A stretch of 64,000 nucleotides of DNA from Histomonas meleagridis (GCA_020186115.1 WSYJ01000151.1:434001-498000), one strand, 5' to 3'. Counted from the first letter of the stretch, positions 49,318-60,153 are shown. Notes: generated by a model not told the origin, from the sequence alone. A program made the numbers and translations.

Positions 49318-51093
49318 TTACAGATTAAGGAAATTACTGTACTGTCTAAAAATATATTTTCTGCTGCTTCCATCATCATTCATGAACAGCAAGCTATCGC
49401 CATTAGCCTCTTTAGAAGCGCCTGCGAATATATACAATGTGTCATCATCACCACCGCAATACTGTATACCCGAAACGCAATACTCAGCGGTATTCACGCC
49501 CAAGTACGACTGTAACTCGTTCCGTATGTCGGCCACATAAATGTGACTTTCGCGTGATGAAGTCGATGTTATGATGAAGTTATCTGCAACGCAAACTGCA
49601 GTGACACTCTCCGGATATCCAATAGATATTAGTGGACAATGCTGACGAGAGTCCCATATTTTGACAGATCGATCATCAGAAGAACTAACGAAAAGATTAG
49701 CGTTAATGCTTTTGATTATATTCGTTGGCGAGTTGTGGCCAATGAACGATCGAACTGATTGTAATGTCGTGACATCAAATAGATGTAACGCATTAGTAGT
49801 GGTCAAACCACAGATTATGCAGTTCTCCAGGGAGCTAATGATGGAAAAACCGGAATTAAGATATGGCGTTTTGATTATTGATCGGACCATTCGATTATTG
49901 ATAAGATGAAGATCACTGGAATTTAGGAACCCTATGAAGACATTGTCTTGAATTATGGCTATTGGAGTCGGATATGACATAGGTGGCACAAGATCAACAT
50001 CATCAAATTTCCTATCATTCCCTGTGAGACCAACACGGTAGATATGGCCTGAGCTATAGAGCCAACCATGACGTTTGGAGGAGTCTATTGTGAAGGATTC
50101 AACTTTACTTTTAATATTTAATGGAATTGTATCCCAACAGATTTTAGTGTTAGGATGTAAATCAAAGGCATAGGAAATGGCTCTGTCGGGTGTACTGCTC
50201 GTATTGTGGATAAAAGCGGCACAAGAAGGATCAATATAATTGATATCAAATGGTAAGATAAATGTATCTTCAAACCGTTTCTCACGCCAAAAGGGATCTG
50301 GCGTAAGACCGCGTGGAAGCACTTGGCCAAATGGTACAGAATTGTCCATATCTGTTGATACAAAATTAAATATTGTACGTTCAGGAGCACTTGGCATTCG
50401 AAGAAGACCTTTATCTTTCTTAAGGGTAAACCTTGAATAAGGTGTGTCAATTTCACGCATTGCTCGAATTTGAGATGTTATTTCATCATATTTTTTGATC
50501 AGATTTGGCATCTCTATCTCACTGGAATTAACAGCACTTTCCATAATTTTGTCTAAACGAAGTAAAAGCGTTTGAACATTTGGTTCATTTTCTTTTTTCA
50601 TATCTTTTTGATATATTGATTCTCTTCCAGTTTGCTGATAAAATTGGGCTCCTGGCTGTCTTTGTGGAGGTGGTTGTGGTGGCTGCATCATTGGTGATTG
50701 AACTGGAATATTTTGTGGATATTTTGATTGAGATGGTTGAAAAGGTATATTTCCATAAGGAGGTGGGTATTGTTGTTGAGGGTGAGGTTTTACAGGTGGC
50801 ATATGTTGTTTTGGATTAATATATTTTGGCGGATTTGAATTTGGTGATTGAATTTGAGGAGTTTGTGCCGTTTCGCCAGTAAAAGCATGTTTGTTATTAT
50901 TAAACCAAAGTCTTACAGTTCTGTGAGTCCAATGTGGTGAATATTTAAGTAATTCTTCGGAAACTTCATTTGCGATTTTTGTTCTTTCTTGAGATCTTTC
51001 AGGTTGTGAAAAGTACCTTTTAACATTTTGAATCAGAATGGATTGCTCAACCGAATTCGGATAATAACGACGTCCGTCTGGTTCCTGCTCCAT
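49318..51093 (-). CDS. homeodomain-like plus WD40 fusion protein
   Basis: 591 residues. The N-terminal 75 residues look like a homeodomain-type helix-turn-helix: three helices ending with TVRLWFNNNKHAF, close to the WFxNxR signature of homeobox recognition helices. A Pro/Gln-rich linker (75-165) and a helical stretch (175-215) follow, then a WD40 region from about 290, with SSSDDRSVKIWDSR as the clearest blade. The combination suggests a DNA-binding co-regulator that scaffolds a complex. An AACCGC box lies 9 bases before the ATG. The homeodomain call is by pattern only. Confidence 0.55.
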   Translation of the reverse strand: MEQEPDGRRYYPNSVEQSILIQNVKRYFSQPERSQERTKIANEVSEELLKYSPHWTHRTVRLWFNNNKHAFTGETAQTPQIQSPNSNPPKYINPKQHMPPVKPHPQQQYPPPYGNIPFQPSQSKYPQNIPVQSPMMQPPQPPPQRQPGAQFYQQTGRESIYQKDMKKENEPNVQTLLLRLDKIMESAVNSSEIEMPNLIKKYDEITSQIRAMREIDTPYSRFTLKKDKGLLRMPSAPERTIFNFVSTDMDNSVPFGQVLPRGLTPDPFWREKRFEDTFILPFDINYIDPSCAAFIHNTSSTPDRAISYAFDLHPNTKICWDTIPLNIKSKVESFTIDSSKRHGWLYSSGHIYRVGLTGNDRKFDDVDLVPPMSYPTPIAIIQDNVFIGFLNSSDLHLINNRMVRSIIKTPYLNSGFSIISSLENCIICGLTTTNALHLFDVTTLQSVRSFIGHNSPTNIIKSINANLFVSSSDDRSVKIWDSRQHCPLISIGYPESVTAVCVADNFIITSTSSRESHIYVADIRNELQSYLGVNTAEYCVSGIQYCGGDDDTLYIFAGASKEANGDSLLFMNDDGSSRKYIFRQYSNFLNL

Positions 51094-51339
51094 ATTATGT
51101 TGGCGGTTTTAATCACTTGATGAAATAACCGTTTTTGTTTCATTTATTTGCACATTTGAATTCATTCAAATTTGAGAGGAATAGGGGTTGTTTTGACGTC
51201 GTTTTTGCTGCTGGAAAATTAGTTTTGAGGATGGATCGTATTAACCCGAATATAAATGGCGATTGCCTGGTTTTGAGATTCGGTTGGGAGTGCTAAAATC
51301 AATCGTGTTTTCATAGGGTTAAAAACAATTGTTGAAATT
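51094..51339. promoter_or_regulatory. upstream region of the homeodomain/WD40 gene
   Basis: AACCGCC on the minus strand about 9 bases before its ATG resembles an M3-type (Myb) core element. No Inr is obvious. Confidence 0.35.
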
Positions 51340-51537
51340 ATGATTGAGTTAAAGTTAGGGCTTGAAACACTGGAAACCAATACCAGTATGTATTCTCTTT
51401 CAAGAGTGAGAAATGGCATAAAAATTTTGTGGAAAAGTATCATGGACAATGATTCAATAATTGGTGAAAATTGCATTGATCTATTTTCACGGCTGAAAAT
51501 AGTTAAAAAGGTGGTTGATTTAGTTGCAAAGCATTAA
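51340..51537 (+). CDS. possible small helical protein or remnant
   Basis: 65 codons from ATG 51340, inside a longer open stretch beginning just after a TGA near 51274. Upstream short frames starting at ATG 51232 end at stop codons, so it may be the intact part of a frame-broken gene. Sequence is protein-like (MIELKLGLETLETN, then RVRNGIKILWKSIMDND) and helical. No family is recognised. Confidence 0.25.
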   Translation: MIELKLGLETLETNTSMYSLSRVRNGIKILWKSIMDNDSIIGENCIDLFSRLKIVKKVVDLVAKH

Positions 51538-51632
51538 TTCCATTTTTGGATTTGGAAGAAGGAGGCCAGAATGGCTTAACGTCCACCGCAGAAAAAACCG
51601 TACTTTTTCAGGAAGCGGTTTTAATCTGAATC

Positions 51633-52082
51633 ATGAAATGTTATGTGAAAAAGAGTATGCTCCCTCATCAACAAATTCCAATACCAGGGCATTGTGATGA
51701 CCATATCATTGATCCGCCATCTGTCTATGAAATGGAGTTAATAGATCAAACATTAGGGTTTCAGTATCTTGTGGAAACTCGTGGCAACCCAATTTTAATG
51801 AATTCTATTGATCAGATGTTTCGAGAATCTGTTGAATTAGAAAAGCAATATGATAAAAGTGTTGAAGTGCATCATGGAAATAAAACAACTGATTCATTAG
51901 AAGAAGTTCTATTATTAGAAGATCAATTTTCCAGGGCTGCATATGATGAAATCTCATTTTCGTTATCAGTGATAAAAGCAATGAAAAAAGAAATTAGCGC
52001 GATGGAACAGGAAGCAAAAATAATTGAAAGAAAGAAATTAAAACTCAAGAAAAAAATAAATGAATTAAAAAACAACAGATAA
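51633..52082 (+). CDS. small coiled-coil protein, unknown
   Basis: 149 residues. The N-terminal part is polar with IPIPGHCDDHIIDPPSVYEM. A helical middle and a strongly charged C-terminal coiled coil (about 105-149, EQEAKIIERKKLKLKKK) follow. GCGGTT lies about 15 bases before the ATG. It could be a subunit of a cytoskeletal or chromatin complex, but nothing specific is recognisable. Confidence 0.5.
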   Translation: MKCYVKKSMLPHQQIPIPGHCDDHIIDPPSVYEMELIDQTLGFQYLVETRGNPILMNSIDQMFRESVELEKQYDKSVEVHHGNKTTDSLEEVLLLEDQFSRAAYDEISFSLSVIKAMKKEISAMEQEAKIIERKKLKLKKKINELKNNR

Positions 52083-52462
52083 TTAAGCACACAAACCTTT
52101 CAATAAATGTTTTTTTATTTATTATTATTTTTCATAATAAAAAATCAAGGCAATTTACAATACTATATATTTGTTTTCTTATGATTTTTAAAAAACGTAA
52201 TGAACATCAGAAAATTTCTTTTCCTAATATAAATTAGATAATTTTAATAAAAAGCCTTAATCATTCTCTTCCTTATTATCCATAGAAAACAATGAAACAC
52301 ATATGATTTTTACATAATAAAAATATTTAAATTCATTCATTTTTATTATTTTATAAAATGGCTTAATCTTAAATCATTTATTAATTTATTAAGCTTAACA
52401 AATAATAATAAAATTAGGTATATAAACAAAAGGAAAAATAACTGAAATGAATTTTCATTAAT
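52083..52462. other. convergent intergenic region, nothing identified
   Basis: Very AT-rich between the coiled-coil gene and the serpin 3' end. Confidence 0.4.
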
Positions 52463-53581
52463 TTATTCAGGTGAAACGAATTCTCCTGCAAACAAAACAG
52501 TTTTATTTTTGTGAACCAATTCATATATAAACGGATGGTCTGCTACGAAGAACTTTTCGATTATTTCTGGCAATCCAAGAGTCTCTATCCCTGTTGCAGC
52601 TGCAGCCGTAGTTCCTTCTTCATATACTTCTAGAAAAGCTTTGTGCACTACGCGTGAAATCTTTGGCTTTTGCAGATCGAAAAGCAAACGAATTCCAATC
52701 GCTTCGAGCATTTCGCGCAGGTGTTGTGACTCCCAAAGGCATTTAAACTTGGGAATTACTACATTCATCTTGACTTCGTTAAGGTTTTGGACATATTCTT
52801 CGAACTTTTTGGTGCCAAGTGAACTTTTGAGAGATCGAAATGATTGAAGATCTTTATTCTTAGGAAGAAAGATTAATAAAGAACAATCGTTTACATATGG
52901 CAAAGAAATCACTTGGCAATCATCATCTTCGAAATATGGGATGGTGAATTGATCTTTCATGAAAGATGTTGTTTTGGTTCCTTCGAATAGATTAAATGGG
53001 TAATCCGAAGTCCCTTCTGGATCAAACTTATTCTGCCATTCGGCTTTGAAATAGATGGCATTGGTAAGAATGATATCAGAATTAGGTTCAACTTCATCTG
53101 CTTGAATAAGATTTTGAATAAGACCATTGGTGACTTCTGCAACCTTTTGATTTATTAAGCTAATGCCTTATTGATTAAATTCGATTGGAGTAATTTCAAT
53201 TCCAAGAAATTCAATTAATGGTTTGAAAAATTCTGCGTCAAATTCTTTGTTCTTGTTTGGCCAAAGTGTATTTGCGCCACGAATAACTGCATTATTTGTT
53301 TTTTGTTCCACTTGTGAAATGAGATTGCGAAGATTGGTGAGGATATCTTTTGGAGTAGTATCAGATGGCATTCTGAGAACATCGAAAATTTCTTTTTGTG
53401 TTGGTTCATTTAGAATTGAAGCAACCATTAAAAGGATTGCATAAGTTGAATATGGTGAAACAAGAATATTACTTGATTCATCGCAAAGATTTGAAAGCAT
53501 GGCAATCGAAAGAACCTGTGTAGGTTCGCTTGGAGTCCCGTAGAAAAGATTTGAAAAGAAGTGTTTTATGCTTGAAATCAT
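52463..53581 (-). pseudogene. serpin gene interrupted by a single TAA
   Basis: A 373-codon frame, standard serpin length, open throughout except TAA at codon 138 (53168-53170). The N-terminal part starts MISSIKHFFSNLFYG and contains ILVSPYSTYAILLM. The C-terminal part has the reactive-centre hinge EEGTTAAAATG, followed by IETLGLPEI and the closing HPFIYELVHKNKTVLFAGEF, so an inhibitory serpin is implied. No signal peptide: likely cytosolic (clade-B-like). TCACTT lies 14 bases before the ATG. Either a recent nonsense mutation, an assembly error, or readthrough. Confidence 0.75.
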
Positions 53582-54094
53582 GAGGTGAAGTGATACTTGT
53601 TGTCAATAAACGGTTTATAAAAAGAAATTTGGATTAAATACTTCTTTGATATGTTTCTTATGTAGCCCCCAATCATTCTTTGATAGTTCATCAACAAGAT
53701 TTTTTTCCAAATTGTTGTTATATGCCTTTGACTTCATCCCATACTGGAAGAAAGCTTTTATATAAAAATGGATATGAAGCTTCTAATGAAACAAACATTT
53801 TTGTTTTGAATTATACACAGAATATATTTTTATGTTTAATAATTTTATCACATAAATTTTATAATATGATTTGATATGTTTATTTCAAGACTTCAAAATA
53901 TATTTAAAAATTGTATAAATTTTTTTGGTTAATCTCATTTATTTCTTTATGCCTACATATGAATAGAATATATTTCCATAATAATGGAAATTCAGAATAA
54001 TTGATGTTACATTGTATCGTTCTAATCGTAGTATTGAATTTTTGGGGATCCCTGTTGTAACTGTCCGTTTACTTTTCATCAGGAAGATTTACGA
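53582..54094. other. divergent upstream region of serpin and ankyrin locus C
   Basis: TCACTTCACC just before the serpin ATG on the minus strand. The remainder is AT-rich with no supported gene. Confidence 0.4.
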
Positions 54095-56986
54095 ATGTCT
54101 GAAAACACCATGAAAAACTCAAAAGATGATATCAAATCACAGAGCATCGAAGTCAAATTACTAACGAAGCTTGAACGAATCATTTTTAATTTAAATAAAG
54201 AAAATTTTGATTTATCAATTGAAAAAACAATGAAATTATTTGACCTAAATTTTCCATATACATATAATTCAAATATTTGCATTTTAGTTTATAGTGCATT
54301 TTATTCAAAGAAAAATGAGAATGATATTTATATTGATTATCTAGAAACTATTCAAACAAAAGAAGAAGAACTCAATCAAGATAATCCTAAAATTATAGAA
54401 ATGTTCAAAGATTATATAAGTAAAATTAATTCACAAGAATCATATTATTTAATTGAACAAATGATTGAACGAAATTTAATTGATAAAAGCATTACTGCAA
54501 AACTTGCAAAACTTTCAAACTATTTTTCGCACTATAAAACAGAAGGATGCCGCCAGGAAAATTATAGATGGAATTATAGTGTAACTGAACTTGAGTTTAA
54601 AAGAAATTATGAAGAACTTTCAAAGAATGATTGGGAACTTCATAAAAAATATGTTAAAGAAGGACATAATCCAAATGAAATTGCAAAAATCATTCGAAAT
54701 GACGAAATAGAAAAACTTCAAGAAATATCATCACAAACAAATTTTAATTTTAATCAAACTATTAAACCATCACTTTATGAAAGATGTTCATTTATTAATA
54801 ATGGTGAAGTTCCATTAATTGATTATGCAGCATTTTTTGGATCTGTTAAATGTTTTAAATTTTTACTTATGAATAATGCAAACATAAATGATACAGGAAA
54901 ATATGCAGTTGCAGGTGGAAATGAAGAAATCATTCATTTATGTGAACAAAATCATTCATCATTTGAATATGCATATGGAATCGCAATTAAATTTCATCAA
55001 AATAATATTTTTAAATATATTTATGAAAATAAAATAGAAAAATTGTATGGATTTGAAGATAATATTATTAGACGTTTTGTTCATTGGGGTGGCAAATTTA
55101 ATACTTTTTCATCTGATATAGTACAAAAAGATATCAATAGTTTGGGATCTTTGTGTATTACAAATGGAAGTTACGAGATTTTTTTGTTTTTAGAAAACTC
55201 TTTAGATCTAAAAATTAATCAGGATTTGATTGATAAAGCTGCTAAAATTGGGAACTTATATCTTGTTAAATATTTTCTGCAAAAGAATCAAATTCCAAAA
55301 GATATTTTGCTTAAATCTATAAAATCAAAAAATATTGAACTTGTTAAATATATTTTAGAACAAAATGCAATTGATATTAATGAAAAAGATTTTTATTTGT
55401 TGTATTTGATATTTGTTTTAACGATTTTCTATTTCAAAATAATATTTGGAAATTATTTAAATTTTTTAAAACAGCACTTATGAAAGCATCTAAAAGTGGT
55501 TCTATGGAAATAGTTAAATTACTTCTTGAACAAGAAGGAATTGATATAAATGCTAAAGATATTAATTAGTTTTTTTTAATATTTATTTTAACGATTTTAT
55601 ATTTCAAAATAATATTTGGAAATTATGTAAAATATTTTGGACAGCATTTAAGCTGGCGCTTGATAATTGTCATGGCGATATTGCGAAATTACTTCAAGAA
55701 CAAGGAACTGATATCATTTCTAAAGATATTTGTTTGTTTCATTTGATATTTATATGAAAAGTTTATGATTTCATTTTAATATTTGGAAATTATTTAATTT
55801 TATTTGTACAGAACTAATGAAAGCATCTGAATATGGTAATATAGAATTAGTGAAAATGCTTCTTGAACAAGAAGGAACTAATGTTAATGATAAAGATATT
55901 TATTTGTTTTAATTGATATTTATTTTAATATTTTGAAATTTTAAATTTATATTTGGAAATTGTTTTAAATGTTTTGGACAGCACTTATGTATGCAACAGA
56001 AAATGAACAAATAGAAATAGTTGAATTACTTCTTGAACAAGAAGGAATTGATATTAATGCTAAAGATATTTATTAATATTATTTGTTGTTGTTTTTATTA
56101 ACTTGATATTTCAATTTAAAAATTGGGATATGTTCAAATTATTTAAAACAGTTCTTATGATTGCATCCGAGAAAGGAAACATTGAAATTGTGGAATTACT
56201 TCTTGATCAAGAAGGAATTGATGTTAATGCTCAAGATATTTATTTGTTTTAAATGATATTTATTTTATTTCTTTGATATTTTAAAATAATAATTGGGAAT
56301 TATTAAAAATATTTTGGACGGCACTTATCTTAGCATCTTTAGAGGGACTTGATGATATTGTTGAATTACTTCTTGAACAAGAAGGAATTAATATTAATGC
56401 TAAAAATATTTATTTATTTTATTAAAAGTTTATTTTAACAATTTTGGATTTCAAAATAATATTTGGAAATTATTTAAATTATTTGAAACGGCACTTATCT
56501 TAGCATCTAAATATGGTAATCGTAAAGTGGTTGAATTACTTCTTATGCAAGAAGGAATTGACATTAATGCTAAAGATACATATTTATTATATTTCAAATA
56601 TATTTTAGTATTTTAATATTTCAAAAATAATTTTGAAGATCATTTAAATAATTTGAAACCTCTATTCTCGAAGCTGCCGAAAATTGTCATACAGAAATAG
56701 TTAAATTGCTTCTTGATCAAGAAGGAATTGATATTAATGAAGATATTTATTTATTTTATTTGGTATTTGTTTTAATGATTTTATATTTCAAAATTTTGTT
56801 TGGAAATTATTTAAATTATTTTGGACAGCAAAACCAAAGTTTATAACATTTCCATATGAAAAAAGACATAATGAAATAGTTCAATTAATTACTGAAAAAA
56901 TCTCTAAGAAAAATTCTGATGATATTGTTCCAACGAACGAAAATAACTCAATGTCTTCAACCGAAATCCAAAATAATAATCTTTGA
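54095..56986 (+). CDS. DUF3447/ankyrin-repeat protein, locus C, with interrupted repeats
   Basis: ATG 54095 opens a 450-codon frame with the DUF3447 landmarks (NDEIEKLQEI, YERCSFINNGEV, LIDYAAFFGSVKCFKFLL, YAVAGGNEEIIHLCEQN), intact here. After it come about nine ankyrin-type units with nine spacers, every one 83 nt. The final block reads in-frame after the last spacer into a non-ankyrin tail (HNEIVQLITEKISKK, then Ser/Asn-rich) and a TGA at 56984-56986. A proper terminal exon after stop-containing spacers argues that the spacers are removed or skipped. It would be a cytosolic scaffold of about 780 residues if so. Confidence 0.6.
55393..56830 (+). repeat. ankyrin/spacer tandem array C, 170-bp unit
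   Basis: Nine spacers, all 83 nt from the Lys-equivalent codon to the next Thr codon. They contain stops in different frames (for example ATTAATTAG, TTTGTTTTAA). The boundary before the next unit is ACAG in most, but ACGG twice and ACCT once; those changes keep Thr and destroy an AG, so the Thr codon looks coding. Confidence 0.85.
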
Positions 56987-57666
56987 TTGAAAAAATTTCA
57001 TCAGAAAAATATGGATCACAAAAATGTTTCTTGTTTGAAACAAATTGACACAAGTACACAAACAAATAATATTATTAACTTGCCAAAATATATTCATATA
57101 AATTTATGCTAAAAAGTCTGAAGAACTTCCACTATTAAGGAAAAGTTTTTTGAAAAATGAAATTAATAAACATTGCTCAAGTTTTTATATTTTGTTCGGC
57201 TGTGCAATAAACATTGCAATTTCTAGAAATACCTTTTGTATTAAATGGTAAAGCAAAGTAGTGTAAGGAAAAAAACCAAAAAATGAACCTTGTTCTTAAA
57301 AAAATCGAGCCAATTTTTTTTATGTTACAGAGGTACCTTAATAAATATAATTTTGTATATTATTTCAAAAAAATTGAATTCGCAAATTCTCAATATTGTT
57401 TTTATATAATAAAATTTTACTCTATGTTTAATTTTTTTTTCATTTGATATTATTTCGATTGGTTATAAAAAATTCCACAATTGTAGTATTTTAGAATTTG
57501 AAGTACCATTAAATAGAATATAATCAATATTTTGTTTTTTTATCATAGTTTTATCAATTTTTTTCGTACAATCGAGAATTTTTTTTTTCTAAATAATTTC
57601 AATGTAAATGTAAATACAGATTGATAACGTTAAAGACGTTAAATAAGTTCACCAATTGAACAAAAA
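56987..57666. other. intergenic, nothing identified
   Basis: AT-rich region after ankyrin locus C, with poly-T tracts near 57580-57590. No gene or repeat supported. Confidence 0.4.
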
Positions 57667-58395
57667 ATGGAAGTCGAAGCATCACATGCAGCTGTCTCAG
57701 CAATTGCAGCTCTTCAAGAACGAATTCGTGAACTTGAATTAGAGCAAGAAGAATTAAAAGAAGAACGAGCAAAGCTTTTAAATATTTTAGATGAAAGAGA
57801 TAACATGCATTCAATGAGAGAGGAAGCGCTAAATAAAGCAACTGAAAAAGCCAACCAAATGATTGCCAACATTACAGAAACAATGGATAAAGTACAATAT
57901 TTCAGAGAAGAAAATAAAAATTTAAGAAAGCAAATTGCACAATCAAAAGAAGCGTTGACCAAATCAAGCCCAAAGCAAACATCTCCCAGGTGTTCTAATA
58001 CAAAACTTAAGGCAGATCTTAAGCAAATTAAGCAACGCTTATCAGATTATGAATGCATCTTAGGCGAAATATTAACAACACACCCAAATATGGCAACACT
58101 TTCTCATGAAGATTTAGTGGTTATTTCTCGTGAAACAAATCAGAAAAATTTATCATCGAAGATCAACAAAATTTATCAATCTCTCAATCAACTTCCTAAA
58201 TCTTTTTCAAGACAGAAAAATGAAACAAAACGTTTAACACTTCGAACTCTACGTAAGGCTATGTATGCTATATCTGAAATGAGTTTGAAGATCGAGGAGC
58301 TTGAAAAGCAAATAAATAGAGAAGCAGAGATACAGAAACTGAATATTCAGATCAAAATATTGTCCAACGAAATTACTAAGTTTAGAATTGGATAA
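57667..58395 (+). CDS. coiled-coil protein, unknown
   Basis: 242 residues. Residues about 10-110 form a long heptad coil (LQERIRELELEQEELKEERA). A linker rich in Ser/Pro/Thr follows, then a helical region and a second coil (about 205-242). No globular domain or membrane segment. Small two-coil proteins like this are common at basal bodies and cytoskeletal structures of flagellates, but that role is only suggested by shape. Confidence 0.55.
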   Translation: MEVEASHAAVSAIAALQERIRELELEQEELKEERAKLLNILDERDNMHSMREEALNKATEKANQMIANITETMDKVQYFREENKNLRKQIAQSKEALTKSSPKQTSPRCSNTKLKADLKQIKQRLSDYECILGEILTTHPNMATLSHEDLVVISRETNQKNLSSKINKIYQSLNQLPKSFSRQKNETKRLTLRTLRKAMYAISEMSLKIEELEKQINREAEIQKLNIQIKILSNEITKFRIG

Positions 58396-58941
58396 CTTTG
58401 TTTTTGAAATTTAGTTTTTAAAATAAAATACAACATTAAGGATCTGTGATAATAGATATTAATCCAGATTGTTATTGCTGGACCTCAACTTAGCGTTGGA
58501 GCACGATTGGAAATTCAATGGTTTATGGAATACCAGAAAAAGTATTATCGGCATATAGAAAGTTCAATTTGATGTCTGGAACCGATAAGTGACAACGTTA
58601 AACGTTTTAAATCACAAAAGTGTCAAAAAATAATCAATTAAAAAAGTTGAAATTTGTGTAAATCAGAGAGATGTTTATTGGGAAAGAAAAATCATGATTT
58701 TATAAAATTAAATTAAATCAGCGCTTAAGTAAAAAGCTCTTAAATGTAATTAAAGCAATTTTCAAAAAAAAATATGTCATTTGAAAACTTGATTCCGAAA
58801 TATGACATATACGATAACCAAATCTAAAAAAAAGCTCCAATTCAATATTAATTTATTGGTTCGAACCAAAGCGCAATGACACGCTTCAAATCCTTGGAAT
58901 ATTTTGTGACATATATATTATGGTATAGTTCTAAATTTGTT
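58396..58941. other. convergent intergenic region; short palindrome
   Basis: A 14-bp palindrome TTGGTTCGAACCAA at 58856-58869. No gene, and no tRNA cloverleaf around it. Confidence 0.4.
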
Positions 58942-60153
58942 CTAGATTTCGTACTGCCAGCAGCACACGAGCCCATCCCCGGAGCACGTCAAAAACGAAT
59001 GATCCTTTGGATGATGCTTAATCTGAAAAACGGTATTTTGATGATGTTTTGCGGTGAATAACAACTCACCTTTTTCGTCATCCCATGCTTTAAAGCTTTC
59101 GTCCTTTGAGCCCGAGAATATAATATTTTGTAGGGGAGAATGACAAATCGAAAGAACAGTATCTTCGTGACCGTTTAAGATATGGATACACGACGGTTTT
59201 TGATCGTCGACCTTCCAAATTTTGATGTTTTTGTCGGCAGATGATGTCGCCAAATTACCTGTGAGAGGCGACATCGAAATGTCGTAGAGGAACTGATCAT
59301 GTGCTTCGAATATAGTGATTGGATTCTTAAAATCTGAATCATACATTCCGACTTTTCCATCAAGAAATCCAACGAAAATAACCGACTCGTCTATGCTAGA
59401 AGCAAGAGAGACGATTTTTCCATGTGAATTACTTTTGGCTGTTTGAATTTCATCTGGTCTATGTTTTATTGTTTGTATTAATTCCATCTTTTCTAGATTC
59501 CATATGCATAAGTATCCATCATTTCCGCCTGAAATTAGGATAGGACGATTCAATAAGAAAAGAAATGAAAATATTTGACCAACATGTCCACTTAATAAAA
59601 TTGGTTCAAACTTGGACTCTGGTGAAAGTACCATGATTGTGCCTTTTGTGTAACTCAAAGCGAGATATTTTGAATCTTTTGAAAATTGAACAACTTTTGA
59701 ATAAGATTCACGCTTTGGGAAGTCATTTGGGATAGGCCAATTGCTCAATAGAGCACCATCTTGGTATCTCATCATGAATACTGTTTGGCTGTCAGAATAT
59801 GCAAAGTATTTCCCATCATTTGAGATTGACAATGAGCATACTATGTCATTAAGCCTTATTGAATATCCAAGATTGACTTTTGGCTTTCGCTTCAAATCAT
59901 TATTTGGAATAATTACAAGATTTTTTTGTATTTCATCATCGCCTTTATCAAGTATAACGATGTTTGTTGGTACCGAGTCTGCTATGGGAGGGGTTTGTAA
60001 GTAGCAATCAAGAGGATTTTTAATTTTATCGTAAACATCTTGAAGAATTTTAGAGTTCTCACCAGGTATGAATTCTCTGGTTGCCACCATAGGGCCTGCT
60101 GGAGAATTACTGCTGTTGGACTGTTCAGACTTTGGACCCTCTTTTCCGTCCAT
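58942..60153 (-). CDS. WD40-repeat protein, TUP1/Groucho-like
   Basis: 403 residues. A disordered N-terminus (1-75) leads to a seven-blade WD40 propeller from about 90 to 403. Clear blades include LISGGNDGYLCIWNLEKMELIQT, LATSSADKNIKIWKVDD, IIFSGSKDESFKAWDDEKGELL and the closing FLTCSGDGLVCCW. The layout recalls TUP1-type corepressors, but the glutamine-rich tetramerisation helix is absent, so other propeller scaffolds (LIS1/PRP-like) remain possible. It converges with the coiled-coil gene. Confidence 0.7.
   Translation of the reverse strand: MDGKEGPKSEQSNSSNSPAGPMVATREFIPGENSKILQDVYDKIKNPLDCYLQTPPIADSVPTNIVILDKGDDEIQKNLVIIPNNDLKRKPKVNLGYSIRLNDIVCSLSISNDGKYFAYSDSQTVFMMRYQDGALLSNWPIPNDFPKRESYSKVVQFSKDSKYLALSYTKGTIMVLSPESKFEPILLSGHVGQIFSFLFLLNRPILISGGNDGYLCIWNLEKMELIQTIKHRPDEIQTAKSNSHGKIVSLASSIDESVIFVGFLDGKVGMYDSDFKNPITIFEAHDQFLYDISMSPLTGNLATSSADKNIKIWKVDDQKPSCIHILNGHEDTVLSICHSPLQNIIFSGSKDESFKAWDDEKGELLFTAKHHQNTVFQIKHHPKDHSFLTCSGDGLVCCWQYEI

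Noticed and set aside
4098-53170. Reassignment of TAA as a sense codon
   Set aside because: Many intact genes in the window end at TAA, including ankyrin loci A and B, so TAA acts as a normal terminator.
53680-53874. 64-codon ORF upstream of ankyrin locus C
   Set aside because: Low-complexity hydrophobic translation without promoter signal; probably chance.
58856-58869. tRNA T-arm at the GGTTCGAACC palindrome
   Set aside because: No acceptor stem, D-arm or anticodon arm can be drawn around it.
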